Source: RPQJ01 sp963793005 (GTDB taxonomy: Bacteria; Pseudomonadota; Gammaproteobacteria; Steroidobacterales; Steroidobacteraceae). Taken from it: DNA of 64,000 nucleotides. Below the pieces are notes generated by a model. That model was not told where the DNA came from. It saw only the letters and a list, made by a program, of their open reading frames with translations, and searched no databases. The DNA lies in assembly GCA_963793005.1 (NCBI GenBank), contig CAWBYP010000004.1, forward strand, positions 124,001 to 188,000, written 5' to 3'. Position numbers and translations under genes: made by a program. Shown in pieces: positions 18,491-27,019 of the stretch; position 1 is the stretch's first letter, and every line of letters starts with the position of its first letter.

Positions 18491-19653
18491 CGCAGCGCCA
18501 CCGGCGCGATGGACCGCAGCCGCGCAACCTCCACGGCGATTCTCGAGGCCGCGTACTGCACGTCCTCGCGCGTCGTGAACCGCCCGAGGCTAAGCCGCAG
18601 CGTGCTCTGGGCAAGGCGATCGCTGCGGCCCAGGGCCCGCAGCACGTAGGACGGTTCAGCGTGCGCCGACGCGCAGGCCGAGCCCGAGGCTATCGCGAGG
18701 TCGGCCAGCGCATGCAGCAGGCTCTCGCCCTCGACCCCGTCCACGGTCACGCTGAGGATGCCGGGCGCGCGCTGCGTCGGATGGCCATTGAGTTCCACGT
18801 TGGGCAGCGTCGCGATCGACTCGAACAGCGCCAGCCTCAGGGTCGAGATCCTCTCCGCGTCTGCCTGCATTTCGTCAGCTGCGATCGCAAACGCCCGGCC
18901 CATGCCGGCGACCTGGTGAGTCGGAATCGTGCCGGAGCGCAGGCCGCGTTCCTGGCCGCCCCCGAACAGCATGGGCACCAGGCCCAGTCGCGGCTCGCGT
19001 CGCAGCACCAGCGCGCCGACACCCTTGGGCCCATGGACCTTGTGGGCAGTGAGCGCGAGCAGGTCGATGCAGTCGCGCTCGACGTCGATGGGCAGCTTGC
19101 CCGCCCCCTGCGCAGCATCGACGTGCAGCAGCACGCCCCGCGACCGGCACAGGCGGCCGACCTCGCCCACGTCCTGCACGACGCCGATCTCGTTCTGCAC
19201 CTGCATCAGCGACACCAGGATCGTGTCGGGCTTGAGCGCTGCCTCGACCTGCGACGGCTGGACGATTCCGTCCGGCCCGGGCTTCAGGTAGGTGACTTCG
19301 AAGCCCTCGCGCTCGAGCTGGCGGCAGCAGTCGAGCACGGCCGGATGCTCGGTCCGCGACGTCACCAGGTGACGGCCCTTCGCACGATGAAACCTGGCAG
19401 CGCCGAACAGCGCGAGGTTGTCCGCTTCGGTGGCGCCGGATGTCCAGATGACCTGCTCGGGCGCCGCGCCGACCACGCGCGCCACTTCGGCCCGCGCCTG
19501 CTCGACCCGGGCGCGCGCGCGCCGGCCCGGCTCGTGGCCCACCGACGAGGGATTCGCAAAGTCGCCCGAGGGTCCGCAGCACTCGAGCATCGTCTCGACC
19601 ACTCGCGGGTCCACGGGCGTGGTGGCCGCATTGTCCAGGTAGACGACCGTCAC
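18487..19653 (-). CDS. iscS: Cysteine desulfurase IscS
   Basis: 388 residues. PLP enzyme that takes sulfur from cysteine for Fe-S clusters and tRNA thiolation. It begins 'VVYLDNAATTPVDPRV'. The PLP Lys is in 'ALTAHKVHGPKGVG', and the active-site Cys loop is in 'ASGSACASAHAEPS'. The start is GTG at 19653, overlapping the trmJ stop as GTGA; the frame stays open upstream through trmJ, but that extension is antisense-like noise. It lacks the IscS C-terminal 'LYEMYKEGIDL' docking tail of E. coli, ending instead in a short basic-hydrophobic tail. Confidence 0.93.
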   Translation of the reverse strand: MTVVYLDNAATTPVDPRVVETMLECCGPSGDFANPSSVGHEPGRRARARVEQARAEVARVVGAAPEQVIWTSGATEADNLALFGAARFHRAKGRHLVTSRTEHPAVLDCCRQLEREGFEVTYLKPGPDGIVQPSQVEAALKPDTILVSLMQVQNEIGVVQDVGEVGRLCRSRGVLLHVDAAQGAGKLPIDVERDCIDLLALTAHKVHGPKGVGALVLRREPRLGLVPMLFGGGQERGLRSGTIPTHQVAGMGRAFAIAADEMQADAERISTLRLALFESIATLPNVELNGHPTQRAPGILSVTVDGVEGESLLHALADLAIASGSACASAHAEPSYVLRALGRSDRLAQSTLRLSLGRFTTREDVQYAASRIAVEVARLRSIAPVALR

Positions 19654-20402
19654 CGCCGCTCCTCCGTCCGCGGCGGATGAGGATCGCCGGCGCGCCGCCG
19701 CCGGCCCTGCACCGAGGTGAGGATACCGCGCAGGATGTTGACCTCGTTCTGGTCCATCACCGCCCGGTTGAACAAGCGCCTGATGCGCGCCATCAGGTGC
19801 CCTTCGCCATTGCGGTCGCGGAAGTCCACTTCCTCCATGACCTGGCCGAGCTGCGCGTAGAAGTGCTCCATCTCGGCGGCACTGGCGAGCTGCACGCCGT
19901 GCTCCGCCGCAGCGGCGCCGTCGTCGCGCATCGCAAGAAGCAGTTCGTAGGCGACGACCTGCACCGCCATGGCTACGTTCAGCGAGGTGTACGACGAGCC
20001 GGTCGGGATCGACAGCAGCAGCTGGCAGCGCTCGATGTCGTCGTTCGAGAGCCCGGTGCGCTCGGCGCCAAACAGCACGGCGACCCTGCCGTCGCGGGAC
20101 GCGACCGCGGCCTCGCGCGCTGCCGCGCGTGGCTCGACCACGCGCCACGGCAGGTGCCTGGACCTGGCGGTCGTGCCGATGATCAGGCCGCAATCGGCGA
20201 CAGCACTCGCGACGTCCTCGTATACAAGGGCATTGTCGAGCACGTCGTCGGCGCCTGCCGCCATGACGGTCGCCTCGGTCGCCGGGAACCGCGCGGGCGC
20301 GACGAGCCGCAGGCTGCTGAACCCCATGGTCTTCATCGCACGGGCAGCGGAACCGATGTTCCCGGGGTGCGATATGCCGACGAGGACGATGCTGATGGAC
20401 AT
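19650..20402 (-). CDS. trmJ: tRNA (cytidine/uridine-32-2'-O)-methyltransferase TrmJ
   Basis: 250 residues. SPOUT methyltransferase modifying position 32 of several tRNAs. 'MSISIVLVGISHPGNIGSAA', 'VLFGAERTGLSNDD' and the knot segment 'IPTGSSYTSLNVAMAVQVVAY' are diagnostic. In gammaproteobacteria it commonly sits between suhB and the isc genes, as here. Only 23 bases separate its ATG from suhB on the other strand. Confidence 0.94.
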   Translation of the reverse strand: MSISIVLVGISHPGNIGSAARAMKTMGFSSLRLVAPARFPATEATVMAAGADDVLDNALVYEDVASAVADCGLIIGTTARSRHLPWRVVEPRAAAREAAVASRDGRVAVLFGAERTGLSNDDIERCQLLLSIPTGSSYTSLNVAMAVQVVAYELLLAMRDDGAAAAEHGVQLASAAEMEHFYAQLGQVMEEVDFRDRNGEGHLMARIRRLFNRAVMDQNEVNILRGILTSVQGRRRRAGDPHPPRTEERR

Positions 20403-20409
20403 GCTCTGC

Positions 20410-20416
20410 TATTCTA
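20410..20416. promoter_or_regulatory. Overlapping, symmetrical -10 elements of trmJ and suhB
   Basis: TATTCTA reads as TATTCT for suhB (10 bases before its ATG) and as TAGAAT for trmJ on the other strand (8 bases before its ATG). The enclosing CTATTCTAG is a near palindrome. Both genes lack a Shine-Dalgarno sequence, so either transcript would be leaderless or nearly so. No good -35 was found. Confidence 0.42.
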
Positions 20417-20425
20417 GCCGCCCGC

Positions 20426-21226
20426 ATGCAACCGTTACTCAACATCGCCGTCCGCGCCGCACGCCGCGCCGGTGACCTCATCGTGCGCAACGTCGACCGC
20501 GTGCCGTCGCTGGAGGTGCGCGCCAAGAGCCGCAACGATTTCGTCAGCGAAATCGACCAGATGGCGGAGCGGGACATCATCGAGACGATCCGCCGGTCGC
20601 ATCCGGACCACGGCTTCCTCGGCGAGGAAGGCGGGCGCAGCGGCGGCGACGAGTTCGTCTGGATCATCGACCCGCTCGACGGTACGACCAATTTCCTGCA
20701 CGGCTTCCCCACCTTCGCGGTGTCGCTTGCCTGCGAATACCGGGGCCGCCTCGAGCATGCCGTGGTCTATGACCCGATGCGGCAGGAACTGTTCACCGCG
20801 TCGCGGGGTGACGGCGCGCAGCGCGACGGTCGGCGCATACGGGTCAGCAAGCAGGTCGGGCTGGAAGGTGCGCTGATCGGCACCGGGTTCCCCTACCGGG
20901 CCAATGCGAAGTGGACCGACGAGTACCTGCTGATGCTGAAGGCCGTAATGCAGCAGACCGCCGGAATCCGGCGGCCCGGCGCGGCGTCGCTCGACCTCGC
21001 CTACGTCGCGGCCGGACGCATCGACGGATTCTGGGAAATCGGCCTCAATTCCTGGGACACCGCCGCCGGCACGCTGCTGATCACCGAGGCCGGTGGTCAC
21101 ATCGGCACGCTGACAGGCGGCGAGTATCGCCAGGGCGGCAACGTCATCGCCGGCGCTCCCAAGGTCTACGAAGCCCTGGTCGAGTGCCTCAAGCCCTTCG
21201 TGCCGGAACCGCTGCGCGAGGGCTGA
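20426..21226 (+). CDS. suhB: Inositol-1-monophosphatase SuhB
   Basis: 266 residues. Mg-dependent phosphatase; in E. coli SuhB also joins the rRNA antitermination complex. Metal-site motifs 'WIIDPLDGTTNFLHG' and 'WDTAAGTLLITEAGG' are intact. It diverges from trmJ, as in E. coli and Pseudomonas. Confidence 0.95.
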   Translation: MQPLLNIAVRAARRAGDLIVRNVDRVPSLEVRAKSRNDFVSEIDQMAERDIIETIRRSHPDHGFLGEEGGRSGGDEFVWIIDPLDGTTNFLHGFPTFAVSLACEYRGRLEHAVVYDPMRQELFTASRGDGAQRDGRRIRVSKQVGLEGALIGTGFPYRANAKWTDEYLLMLKAVMQQTAGIRRPGAASLDLAYVAAGRIDGFWEIGLNSWDTAAGTLLITEAGGHIGTLTGGEYRQGGNVIAGAPKVYEALVECLKPFVPEPLREG

Positions 21227-21322
21227 CCGCGGCACTGTCGCGCGTGGCCGCGTGGTGCGGTACATTCCGCCGGCGCCGCGCGAGGCGCGGCGGAAATCAA
21301 CGAACGGCAGCGGGGGGATTCG

Positions 21323-22774
21323 ATGGCACACAGCCTGTTCTCGACCAAGCCCATCACCGAACTCCACGAGGCAGGTTCAGCCGACGAGCTCAACCGGGTC
21401 CTGGACGCCAGGGCGCTGGTACTGCTCGGCATCGGCGCCATTATCGGCACCGGCATCTTCGTCCTCACCGGCACCGCCGCCGCCAACCACGCCGGGCCGG
21501 CGCTGGTGCTGTCATTCGTCATCGCGGGCATCGGCTGTGCGTTCGCGGGCCTCTGCTACGCCGAGTTCGCGGCGATGATCCCGGTCTCGGGCAGCGCGTA
21601 TTCATATTCCTATGCGACGCTCGGCGAGTTCGTCGCATGGTTCGTGGGCTGGAACCTGATCCTCGAATACCTGTTCGCCGGCGCCACCATCGCGGTCGGA
21701 TGGTCCGGCTACGTAGTCAGCCTGATGGACCAGATCGGCCTGCACATGCCGGACGTGCTCACCAACGCCCCGTTCACCAAGGGCGAGGGGCACTGGGAAC
21801 TGGTGCGTACCGGCGCACTGGTCAACCTGCCCGCGGTGCTGATCGTCTGCGTTATCACGGCGCTCAGCTACATCGGCATCCAGCAGTCGTCGCGTTTCAA
21901 CGGCGTGGTGGTCGTGATCAAGGTCACGGTCATCGTGCTGTTCATCGGCTTTGGCGCCTGGTATGTGCAGGGCGCGAACTGGGATCCGTTCATCCCGCCC
22001 AACGCAGGGCCAGGCCGCTATGGGATGTCTGGCGTGGTAACCGCGGCGGGCATCATCTTCTTCGCCTACATCGGTTTCGATGCGGTCTCGACTGCAGCGC
22101 AGGAGACCCGCAATCCGCAGCGCAACATGCCGATCGGCATCCTCGTGAGCCTCGCGATCTGCACCGTGCTCTACATCGGGGTCGCCGCGGTGCTGACCGG
22201 CATGGTTCCCTACCAGGAGCTGAACACGCCGGCACCGGTCGCAATGGCGCTGGACCGCTACCCGGGACTCAGCTGGCTGGCCGGCTGGGTGAAGATGGGC
22301 GCCATCGCGGGCATGACCTCGACGATGCTGGTGATGCTGCTCGGGCAGCCGCGCATCTTCTACTCGATGGCGAAAGACGGCCTGCTGCCGCCGGTTTTCG
22401 GCAAGGTGCACCCGAGATTCAAGTCGCCGTCGTTCTCGACGCTGCTGACCGGTGTACTGGCCGCAGCAATCGCCGGCGCGCTTCCGGTGACGATCCTCGG
22501 CGAGCTGGTGTCCATCGGCACGCTGCTGGCATTCATCGTGGTCTGCATCGGCGTCCTGGTGCTGCGTCACACGCGGCCGGACCTCAAGCGGCCGTTCCGG
22601 GTCAGGTTGCCGTGGCTGGTGTGTACGCTGGGTGCGCTGATCTGCGCCTACATGATGATCTCGCTGCCCAAGGACACCTGGATGCGGCTGCTCGTGTGGA
22701 CCTTCTTCGGCATGCTGATCTACGCCTTCTACGGCTGGAAGCACAGCGCACTCGGGCGCCCCCGGCAGGACTAG
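21323..22774 (+). CDS. APC-superfamily (CAT-type) amino acid permease
   Basis: 483 residues with about 12 membrane spans. The first span has the APC signature 'GIGAIIGTGIFVLTG', followed by 'AGLCYAEFAAMIPVSGSAYS', and 'FFAYIGFDAVSTAAQETRNP' in the middle; these mark the cationic amino acid transporter branch (YfnA-like). The substrate cannot be told from sequence. A GGGGGG ribosome site precedes the ATG. Its last 4 bases overlap the end of the convergent TerC gene. Confidence 0.88.
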   Translation: MAHSLFSTKPITELHEAGSADELNRVLDARALVLLGIGAIIGTGIFVLTGTAAANHAGPALVLSFVIAGIGCAFAGLCYAEFAAMIPVSGSAYSYSYATLGEFVAWFVGWNLILEYLFAGATIAVGWSGYVVSLMDQIGLHMPDVLTNAPFTKGEGHWELVRTGALVNLPAVLIVCVITALSYIGIQQSSRFNGVVVVIKVTVIVLFIGFGAWYVQGANWDPFIPPNAGPGRYGMSGVVTAAGIIFFAYIGFDAVSTAAQETRNPQRNMPIGILVSLAICTVLYIGVAAVLTGMVPYQELNTPAPVAMALDRYPGLSWLAGWVKMGAIAGMTSTMLVMLLGQPRIFYSMAKDGLLPPVFGKVHPRFKSPSFSTLLTGVLAAAIAGALPVTILGELVSIGTLLAFIVVCIGVLVLRHTRPDLKRPFRVRLPWLVCTLGALICAYMMISLPKDTWMRLLVWTFFGMLIYAFYGWKHSALGRPRQD

Positions 22775-23766
22775 CCCGCGCCGCCAGTCCGCGCCGCCTT
22801 GTCAGCAGCCAGGCGGTCGCGGCGCGTTGCCCAGACCGACGCGACGCTGCCCGCGCCAAGCGTCGCGACGATGATGCCGAGCGATACCAGGTTCGGCACG
22901 TGGTAGAGGTCCATCAGCAGCATCTTCACGCCAACGAAGGCCAGCACCAGCACCAGGCTGTATTTCAGGTACCTGAACAGGGACATCAGCCCCGCCACCG
23001 CGAAATAGAGTGAGCGCAGGCCCAGGATCGCGAAGGCGTTCGACGTGAATACCAGGAACGGGTCGCGCGTGACGGCCAGGATCGCCGGGATCGAGTCCAC
23101 CGCGAACACGATGTCGGTCAGTTCCACCATGACCAGCGCCACGAAAAGCGGCGTCGCATGGAGCTTTCCGGAACGGCGAACGAAGAAGCGCGCGCGATCC
23201 AGCTCCTCGGTCACCGGCACGAAGCGCCGCACCAGCCTCGCCGGCAGGCTCGCCCCGAAGTCGCGCACTTCCTCGTCCTCGCGCAGCATCCGGAGCGCAG
23301 ACACCAGCAGGGTCGCGCCGAACACGTAGAACATCCAGTCGAACTGCTGCAGCAACTCGGTGCCGGCCATGATCATCATGCCGCGCAGCACGATCGCGCC
23401 GATGATGCCCCAGAACAGCACCCGATACTGGTAGAGCGTCGGGATCTTCAGGTACGCGAAGATCAGCGCCATCACGAATATGTTGTCGACCGAAAGCGAC
23501 CACTCGAGCAGGTAGCCCGTGATGTACTGCACCACGGCATCCTTGCCATTCACCGCATCCGCCGCCGGCACGAACCCGTACCAGCGGTACTCGTACAGGC
23601 CGTAGATCACGAAGGCGTAGGAAAAGGCGACGCCGATCCAGACGGCGGTCCAGAACAGCGCCTGGCGTACCGAAAGCTCGGCGGCCTCGCGGTGCAGGAC
23701 GCTGAGATCCAGGAACAGCAGCCCCAGGAACAGCGTGATGAATCCGATCCAGATCAGCTCAACCAA
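22771..23766 (-). CDS. alx: TerC/Alx-family membrane protein
   Basis: 331 residues. Integral membrane protein of the TerC family; E. coli Alx is linked to manganese export and alkaline response. Both family signatures with membrane Asp are present: 'EWSLSVDNIFVMALIF' and 'VELTDIVFAVDSIPAIL'. About eight or nine spans, with a basic cytosolic loop in the middle ('DFGASLPARLVRRFVP'). The start is TTG (23766) with a GGGGGACGGGA stretch upstream, and no nearby ATG fits. No alx-type riboswitch was recognised in the 45-base gap to secF. Confidence 0.85.
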   Translation of the reverse strand: MVELIWIGFITLFLGLLFLDLSVLHREAAELSVRQALFWTAVWIGVAFSYAFVIYGLYEYRWYGFVPAADAVNGKDAVVQYITGYLLEWSLSVDNIFVMALIFAYLKIPTLYQYRVLFWGIIGAIVLRGMMIMAGTELLQQFDWMFYVFGATLLVSALRMLREDEEVRDFGASLPARLVRRFVPVTEELDRARFFVRRSGKLHATPLFVALVMVELTDIVFAVDSIPAILAVTRDPFLVFTSNAFAILGLRSLYFAVAGLMSLFRYLKYSLVLVLAFVGVKMLLMDLYHVPNLVSLGIIVATLGAGSVASVWATRRDRLAADKAARTGGAG

Positions 23767-23811
23767 CGTCCCGTCCCCCTGGATCGCATTGCAACTGACC
23801 AGCAGGCCGCC

Positions 23812-24747
23812 TCAAGGCATGTCGTCGATAGCGTCCTTGTCGCGCTGTGCCGGCATAAGGTCGAGCGCGGTCAGCTTGAAATCCAGTGCCAGCGCGCTGG
23901 CGGTGTAGATCGACGAATAGGTGCCGACCACGATGCCGATCGTAAGCGCCACCGAGAACCCGCGCAGTATCTCGCCGCCGAAGAACAGCAGCGCGAGCAC
24001 CGTCAGCAGCGTGATGAAGCTGGTCATGATGGTGCGCGACAGCGTCTCGTTGACCGCGGCGTTGATTATCTGTTCCGGCGTACCCTTGCGCATCGACAGG
24101 AAGCGTTCGCGCAGGCGGTCGAAGACCACCACCGTGTCGTTCAGCGAATACCCGATCACCGCGAGGATCGCCGCGAGTGATGGCAGGTCGAAGGTCAAGC
24201 CGAAAACGGAGAAGATGCCCAGGATCAGGATCGGATCGTGCAACGCCGCGAGGATCGCGCCCACGCCGAGCTTCCACTGGAATCGGAAGGCCACGTACGC
24301 CAGGATCAGCACGAAGGTGAACAGGATCGCGAGCGCGCCTTTTTCGGCGAGCTCCTGGCCCACCTGCGGCCCCACGACCTCGGTGCGCCTCAGTTCCACG
24401 CCGGGCGCGCTGCCCTGCATGGCCGCGAGCACGTTCTGGCCGACGACGTTGACGTCCTCGTTGTCGCGCGGCAGCAGTCGCACCAGCACGTCCCGCGCGG
24501 TGCCGAAGCTCTGCACCGCCGCGTCGCCGAATCCCGCGCGGTCGAGGTCGCCCCTGACCTTCTCGAGGTCCGCTGCCTGCGGGAAGGTGAATTCCATCAC
24601 CACGCCGCCCGTGAAATCGATGCCGAAATTCAGGCCCTGCACGGCCAGCGACAGCAGCGAACCCAGCATCAGCACCGCCGAGACCGCATACCAGCGCTTG
24701 CGCATGGACATGAAGGGGTAGCGGGTCGTCTTGTGGAACAGTTCCAT
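23812..24747 (-). CDS. secF: Protein translocase subunit SecF
   Basis: 311 residues. With SecD it uses the proton gradient to pull secreted proteins through SecYEG. First span near residues 20-38, then the periplasmic domain opened by 'GIDFTGGVVMEF', and five C-terminal spans including 'VIGYSLNDTVVVFDRLRE'. GAGGACC ribosome site before the ATG; 10 bases after secD. Confidence 0.96.
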   Translation of the reverse strand: MELFHKTTRYPFMSMRKRWYAVSAVLMLGSLLSLAVQGLNFGIDFTGGVVMEFTFPQAADLEKVRGDLDRAGFGDAAVQSFGTARDVLVRLLPRDNEDVNVVGQNVLAAMQGSAPGVELRRTEVVGPQVGQELAEKGALAILFTFVLILAYVAFRFQWKLGVGAILAALHDPILILGIFSVFGLTFDLPSLAAILAVIGYSLNDTVVVFDRLRERFLSMRKGTPEQIINAAVNETLSRTIMTSFITLLTVLALLFFGGEILRGFSVALTIGIVVGTYSSIYTASALALDFKLTALDLMPAQRDKDAIDDMP

Positions 24748-24757
24748 TGCCTGGTCC

Positions 24758-26617
24758 TCAGATCGGGAGCGAGTCCAGCTTGCGCCGGCGCCCCCATATC
24801 AGGTGGATGAGCGACCGGCTGCCGACCAGCGCGGTGAACATCGAGGTGATGATGCCGAGCGACAGCACCACTGCGAAGCCGCGGACCGGGCCGGTGCCGA
24901 AGGTGAACAGCACCACGCCCGCGATGAACGTGGTGACGTTCGCGTCGGCAATCGACGAGAACGCCTTCTCGAAACCGGCGTTTATCGCCGCGATCGGACT
25001 GACGCCATTGCGCAGCTCTTCCCGGATGCGCTCGAAAATCAGGATGTTCGCGTCCACCGCCATGCCGACCGTGAGCACGATGCCTGCGATGCCGGGCAGC
25101 GACAGCGACGCCTGCAGCATCGACAGCAGCGCGGCCAGCAGCACCACGTTGGCCAGCAGGACGGCGTCCGCCACCAGGCCAAAGGCCTTGTAGTACAGGG
25201 CCATGAAGACGAACACCGCCAGCAGCCCGATGGCGAGCGCGCGCATGCCGCGGTTGATGTTGTCCTGGCCCAGGCTCGGGCCAACCGTGCGCTGCTCCAC
25301 GATGTAGAGCGGCGCCGCGAGCGAACCCGCGCGCAGCAGCAGCGCCAGCTCACGGGCCTCGCCTGCCAGCAAGCCGGTGATCTGGAAGTTGCTGCTGAAC
25401 ACGCCGCGGATGGTCGCGACGCTGATGACCTTCTCTTCCGTGCATTCGGCACCGCTGCGCACGCCGTTGCAGGGCTCGCCTTCCGCGACCCGCTTCTTCT
25501 CGATGAACACCACTGCCATCGGGCGCCCGAGGTTCTCGCGCGTGGTGCGGAGCATCTCCGAGGCGCCGCGCGCATCGAGCTTGACGTACACCGCGGGCTG
25601 GCCCTCGCTGAAACCCGAGCTTGCGTCGGCCAGCTGCTCGCCCGACACGATCATGTCGCGCTTCAGCAGCACCGGCTCGCCCTCACGGGTCTTGTAGAGC
25701 TTCGAACCGAGCGGCGCGCGCTTGATGCGCTCCGCATCGGCCGCCGAGTTCTGGTCGTCCACCAGTCGGAACTCCAGCGTCGCGGTGGCGCCCAGCACGC
25801 GCAGCGCCTCGTTCGGATCCTGCACGCCTGGCAGCTGCACGACGATCCGGTCCAGCCCCTGGCGGGCCACGATGGGCTCCGTCACGCCGAGCTCGTCCAC
25901 GCGGTTGCGCAGCGTGGTGATGTTCTGCTGGATCGCGAAGTCCTGGCGCTGCTTGATGTCCTCGGGACGCACCGTCACGCTCACCGTGCCGCCATCGCCC
26001 AGCGTATCGGTCTCGATGATCAGGTTCGGGTCGCGCTTGCGCAGCAGGGATGCGACTCCCGACACATCCTCGCCCGAACGCAGCATGATCTGAACCGTGT
26101 CCGTGCCGTTGCTCTGCATGCCGCTGAACGGGATGCGCTCGTCGCGCAGCATGGTGCGATAGTCGCGCTCCATGCTGGCGAGCAGCTGTGTCACGGCGCC
26201 CTCCACATCCACCTCGTACATGAAGTAGACGCCGCCGCGCAGGTCCAGGCCGAGGCTCATCGGCTTGAGTCCCAGCGCGCGCATCCACCCCGGTGTGCGC
26301 GGAACCTGCGACAGCGCGACCAGGTAATCACCCGGGGCAGCTTCGCGAATCGTGTCCCGGGCCTTGAGCTGCTGCTCAACCGATCCGAAACGCAGCACCA
26401 GCCGGTCGCCCTCGACGTAGGCGGAGTCGGCCGCCAGGCCCTTGGTCGCAAGCATCGACGTCACCGCGGCTTGCGCCTGGTCGGTGAACGCCGAACGATC
26501 GTTGCGCGACAACTGCAGGGCCGGCGCCTCTCCGAACACGTTCGGCAGCGCGAGCACCAGGGCCACCAGCATTACGATGGTGACCAGCCAGATCTTCCAG
26601 GCCGGATAACTGTGCAT
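24758..26617 (-). CDS. secD: Protein translocase subunit SecD
   Basis: 619 residues, the usual gammaproteobacterial length. The N-terminal span is followed by 'GLDLRGGVYFMYEVD', a large periplasmic region with the P1 and P2 domains, and a C-terminal six-span bundle with 'VGMAVDANILIFERIREEL' containing the conserved Asp. Middle gene of yajC-secD-secF. Confidence 0.97.
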   Translation of the reverse strand: MHSYPAWKIWLVTIVMLVALVLALPNVFGEAPALQLSRNDRSAFTDQAQAAVTSMLATKGLAADSAYVEGDRLVLRFGSVEQQLKARDTIREAAPGDYLVALSQVPRTPGWMRALGLKPMSLGLDLRGGVYFMYEVDVEGAVTQLLASMERDYRTMLRDERIPFSGMQSNGTDTVQIMLRSGEDVSGVASLLRKRDPNLIIETDTLGDGGTVSVTVRPEDIKQRQDFAIQQNITTLRNRVDELGVTEPIVARQGLDRIVVQLPGVQDPNEALRVLGATATLEFRLVDDQNSAADAERIKRAPLGSKLYKTREGEPVLLKRDMIVSGEQLADASSGFSEGQPAVYVKLDARGASEMLRTTRENLGRPMAVVFIEKKRVAEGEPCNGVRSGAECTEEKVISVATIRGVFSSNFQITGLLAGEARELALLLRAGSLAAPLYIVEQRTVGPSLGQDNINRGMRALAIGLLAVFVFMALYYKAFGLVADAVLLANVVLLAALLSMLQASLSLPGIAGIVLTVGMAVDANILIFERIREELRNGVSPIAAINAGFEKAFSSIADANVTTFIAGVVLFTFGTGPVRGFAVVLSLGIITSMFTALVGSRSLIHLIWGRRRKLDSLPI

Positions 26618-26632
26618 GGTCGCCCCTCAGGC

Positions 26633-26962
26633 TCAGACGCTTTTCAGGGTGCCCTTGGGCAGGATGCTGGTGACGGTGTGGCGCTGGACCTTTACCCGAA
26701 CGCCCTCGGCCACCTCAACGGTCAGGAACTGGTCGCCCACTTCGGTGATCCGGCCGAGCATGCCGCCACTCGTCACGACCTCGTCTCCGACGCCAAGGGC
26801 CGCGACCATCGCCTTGTGCTCCTTGGCGCGCTTGGTCTGCGGGCGGATCAGCAGGAAGTAGAACACGACGAAAATCAGGACCAGGGGCAGCAGCGACGTG
26901 AATGCATTCGGCTGTGCGCCGCCGGCGGCCTGCGCGTAGGCGCTGGGAATCAACCAATCCAT
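26633..26962 (-). CDS. yajC: Preprotein translocase accessory subunit YajC
   Basis: 109 residues with one span ('LLPLVLIFVVFYFLLI') and a small cytosolic domain ('GDEVVTSGGMLGRITEV'). It associates with SecDF. AGGAG lies 8 bases before the ATG. It lies 52 bases after tgt, in the common queA-tgt-yajC-secD-secF order. Confidence 0.95.
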   Translation of the reverse strand: MDWLIPSAYAQAAGGAQPNAFTSLLPLVLIFVVFYFLLIRPQTKRAKEHKAMVAALGVGDEVVTSGGMLGRITEVGDQFLTVEVAEGVRVKVQRHTVTSILPKGTLKSV

Positions 26963-27013
26963 CAGGGGAACTCCTATGGCGGGCCCTGGACGGGGCCATC
27001 AAAAAGGTTGCGG

Positions 27014-27019
27014 ATTATA
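27014..27019 (-). promoter_or_regulatory. Candidate internal -10 for yajC-secDF
   Basis: A perfect minus-strand TATAAT overlaps the tgt stop codon, 51 bases before the yajC ATG. No good -35 stands at the right distance, so an internal promoter for the sec genes is only a possibility. Confidence 0.28.

Noticed and set aside
19654..20712. Upstream extension of iscS through trmJ into suhB
   Set aside because: The extension has no cysteine desulfurase similarity. A GTG at the trmJ stop gives the standard N terminus.
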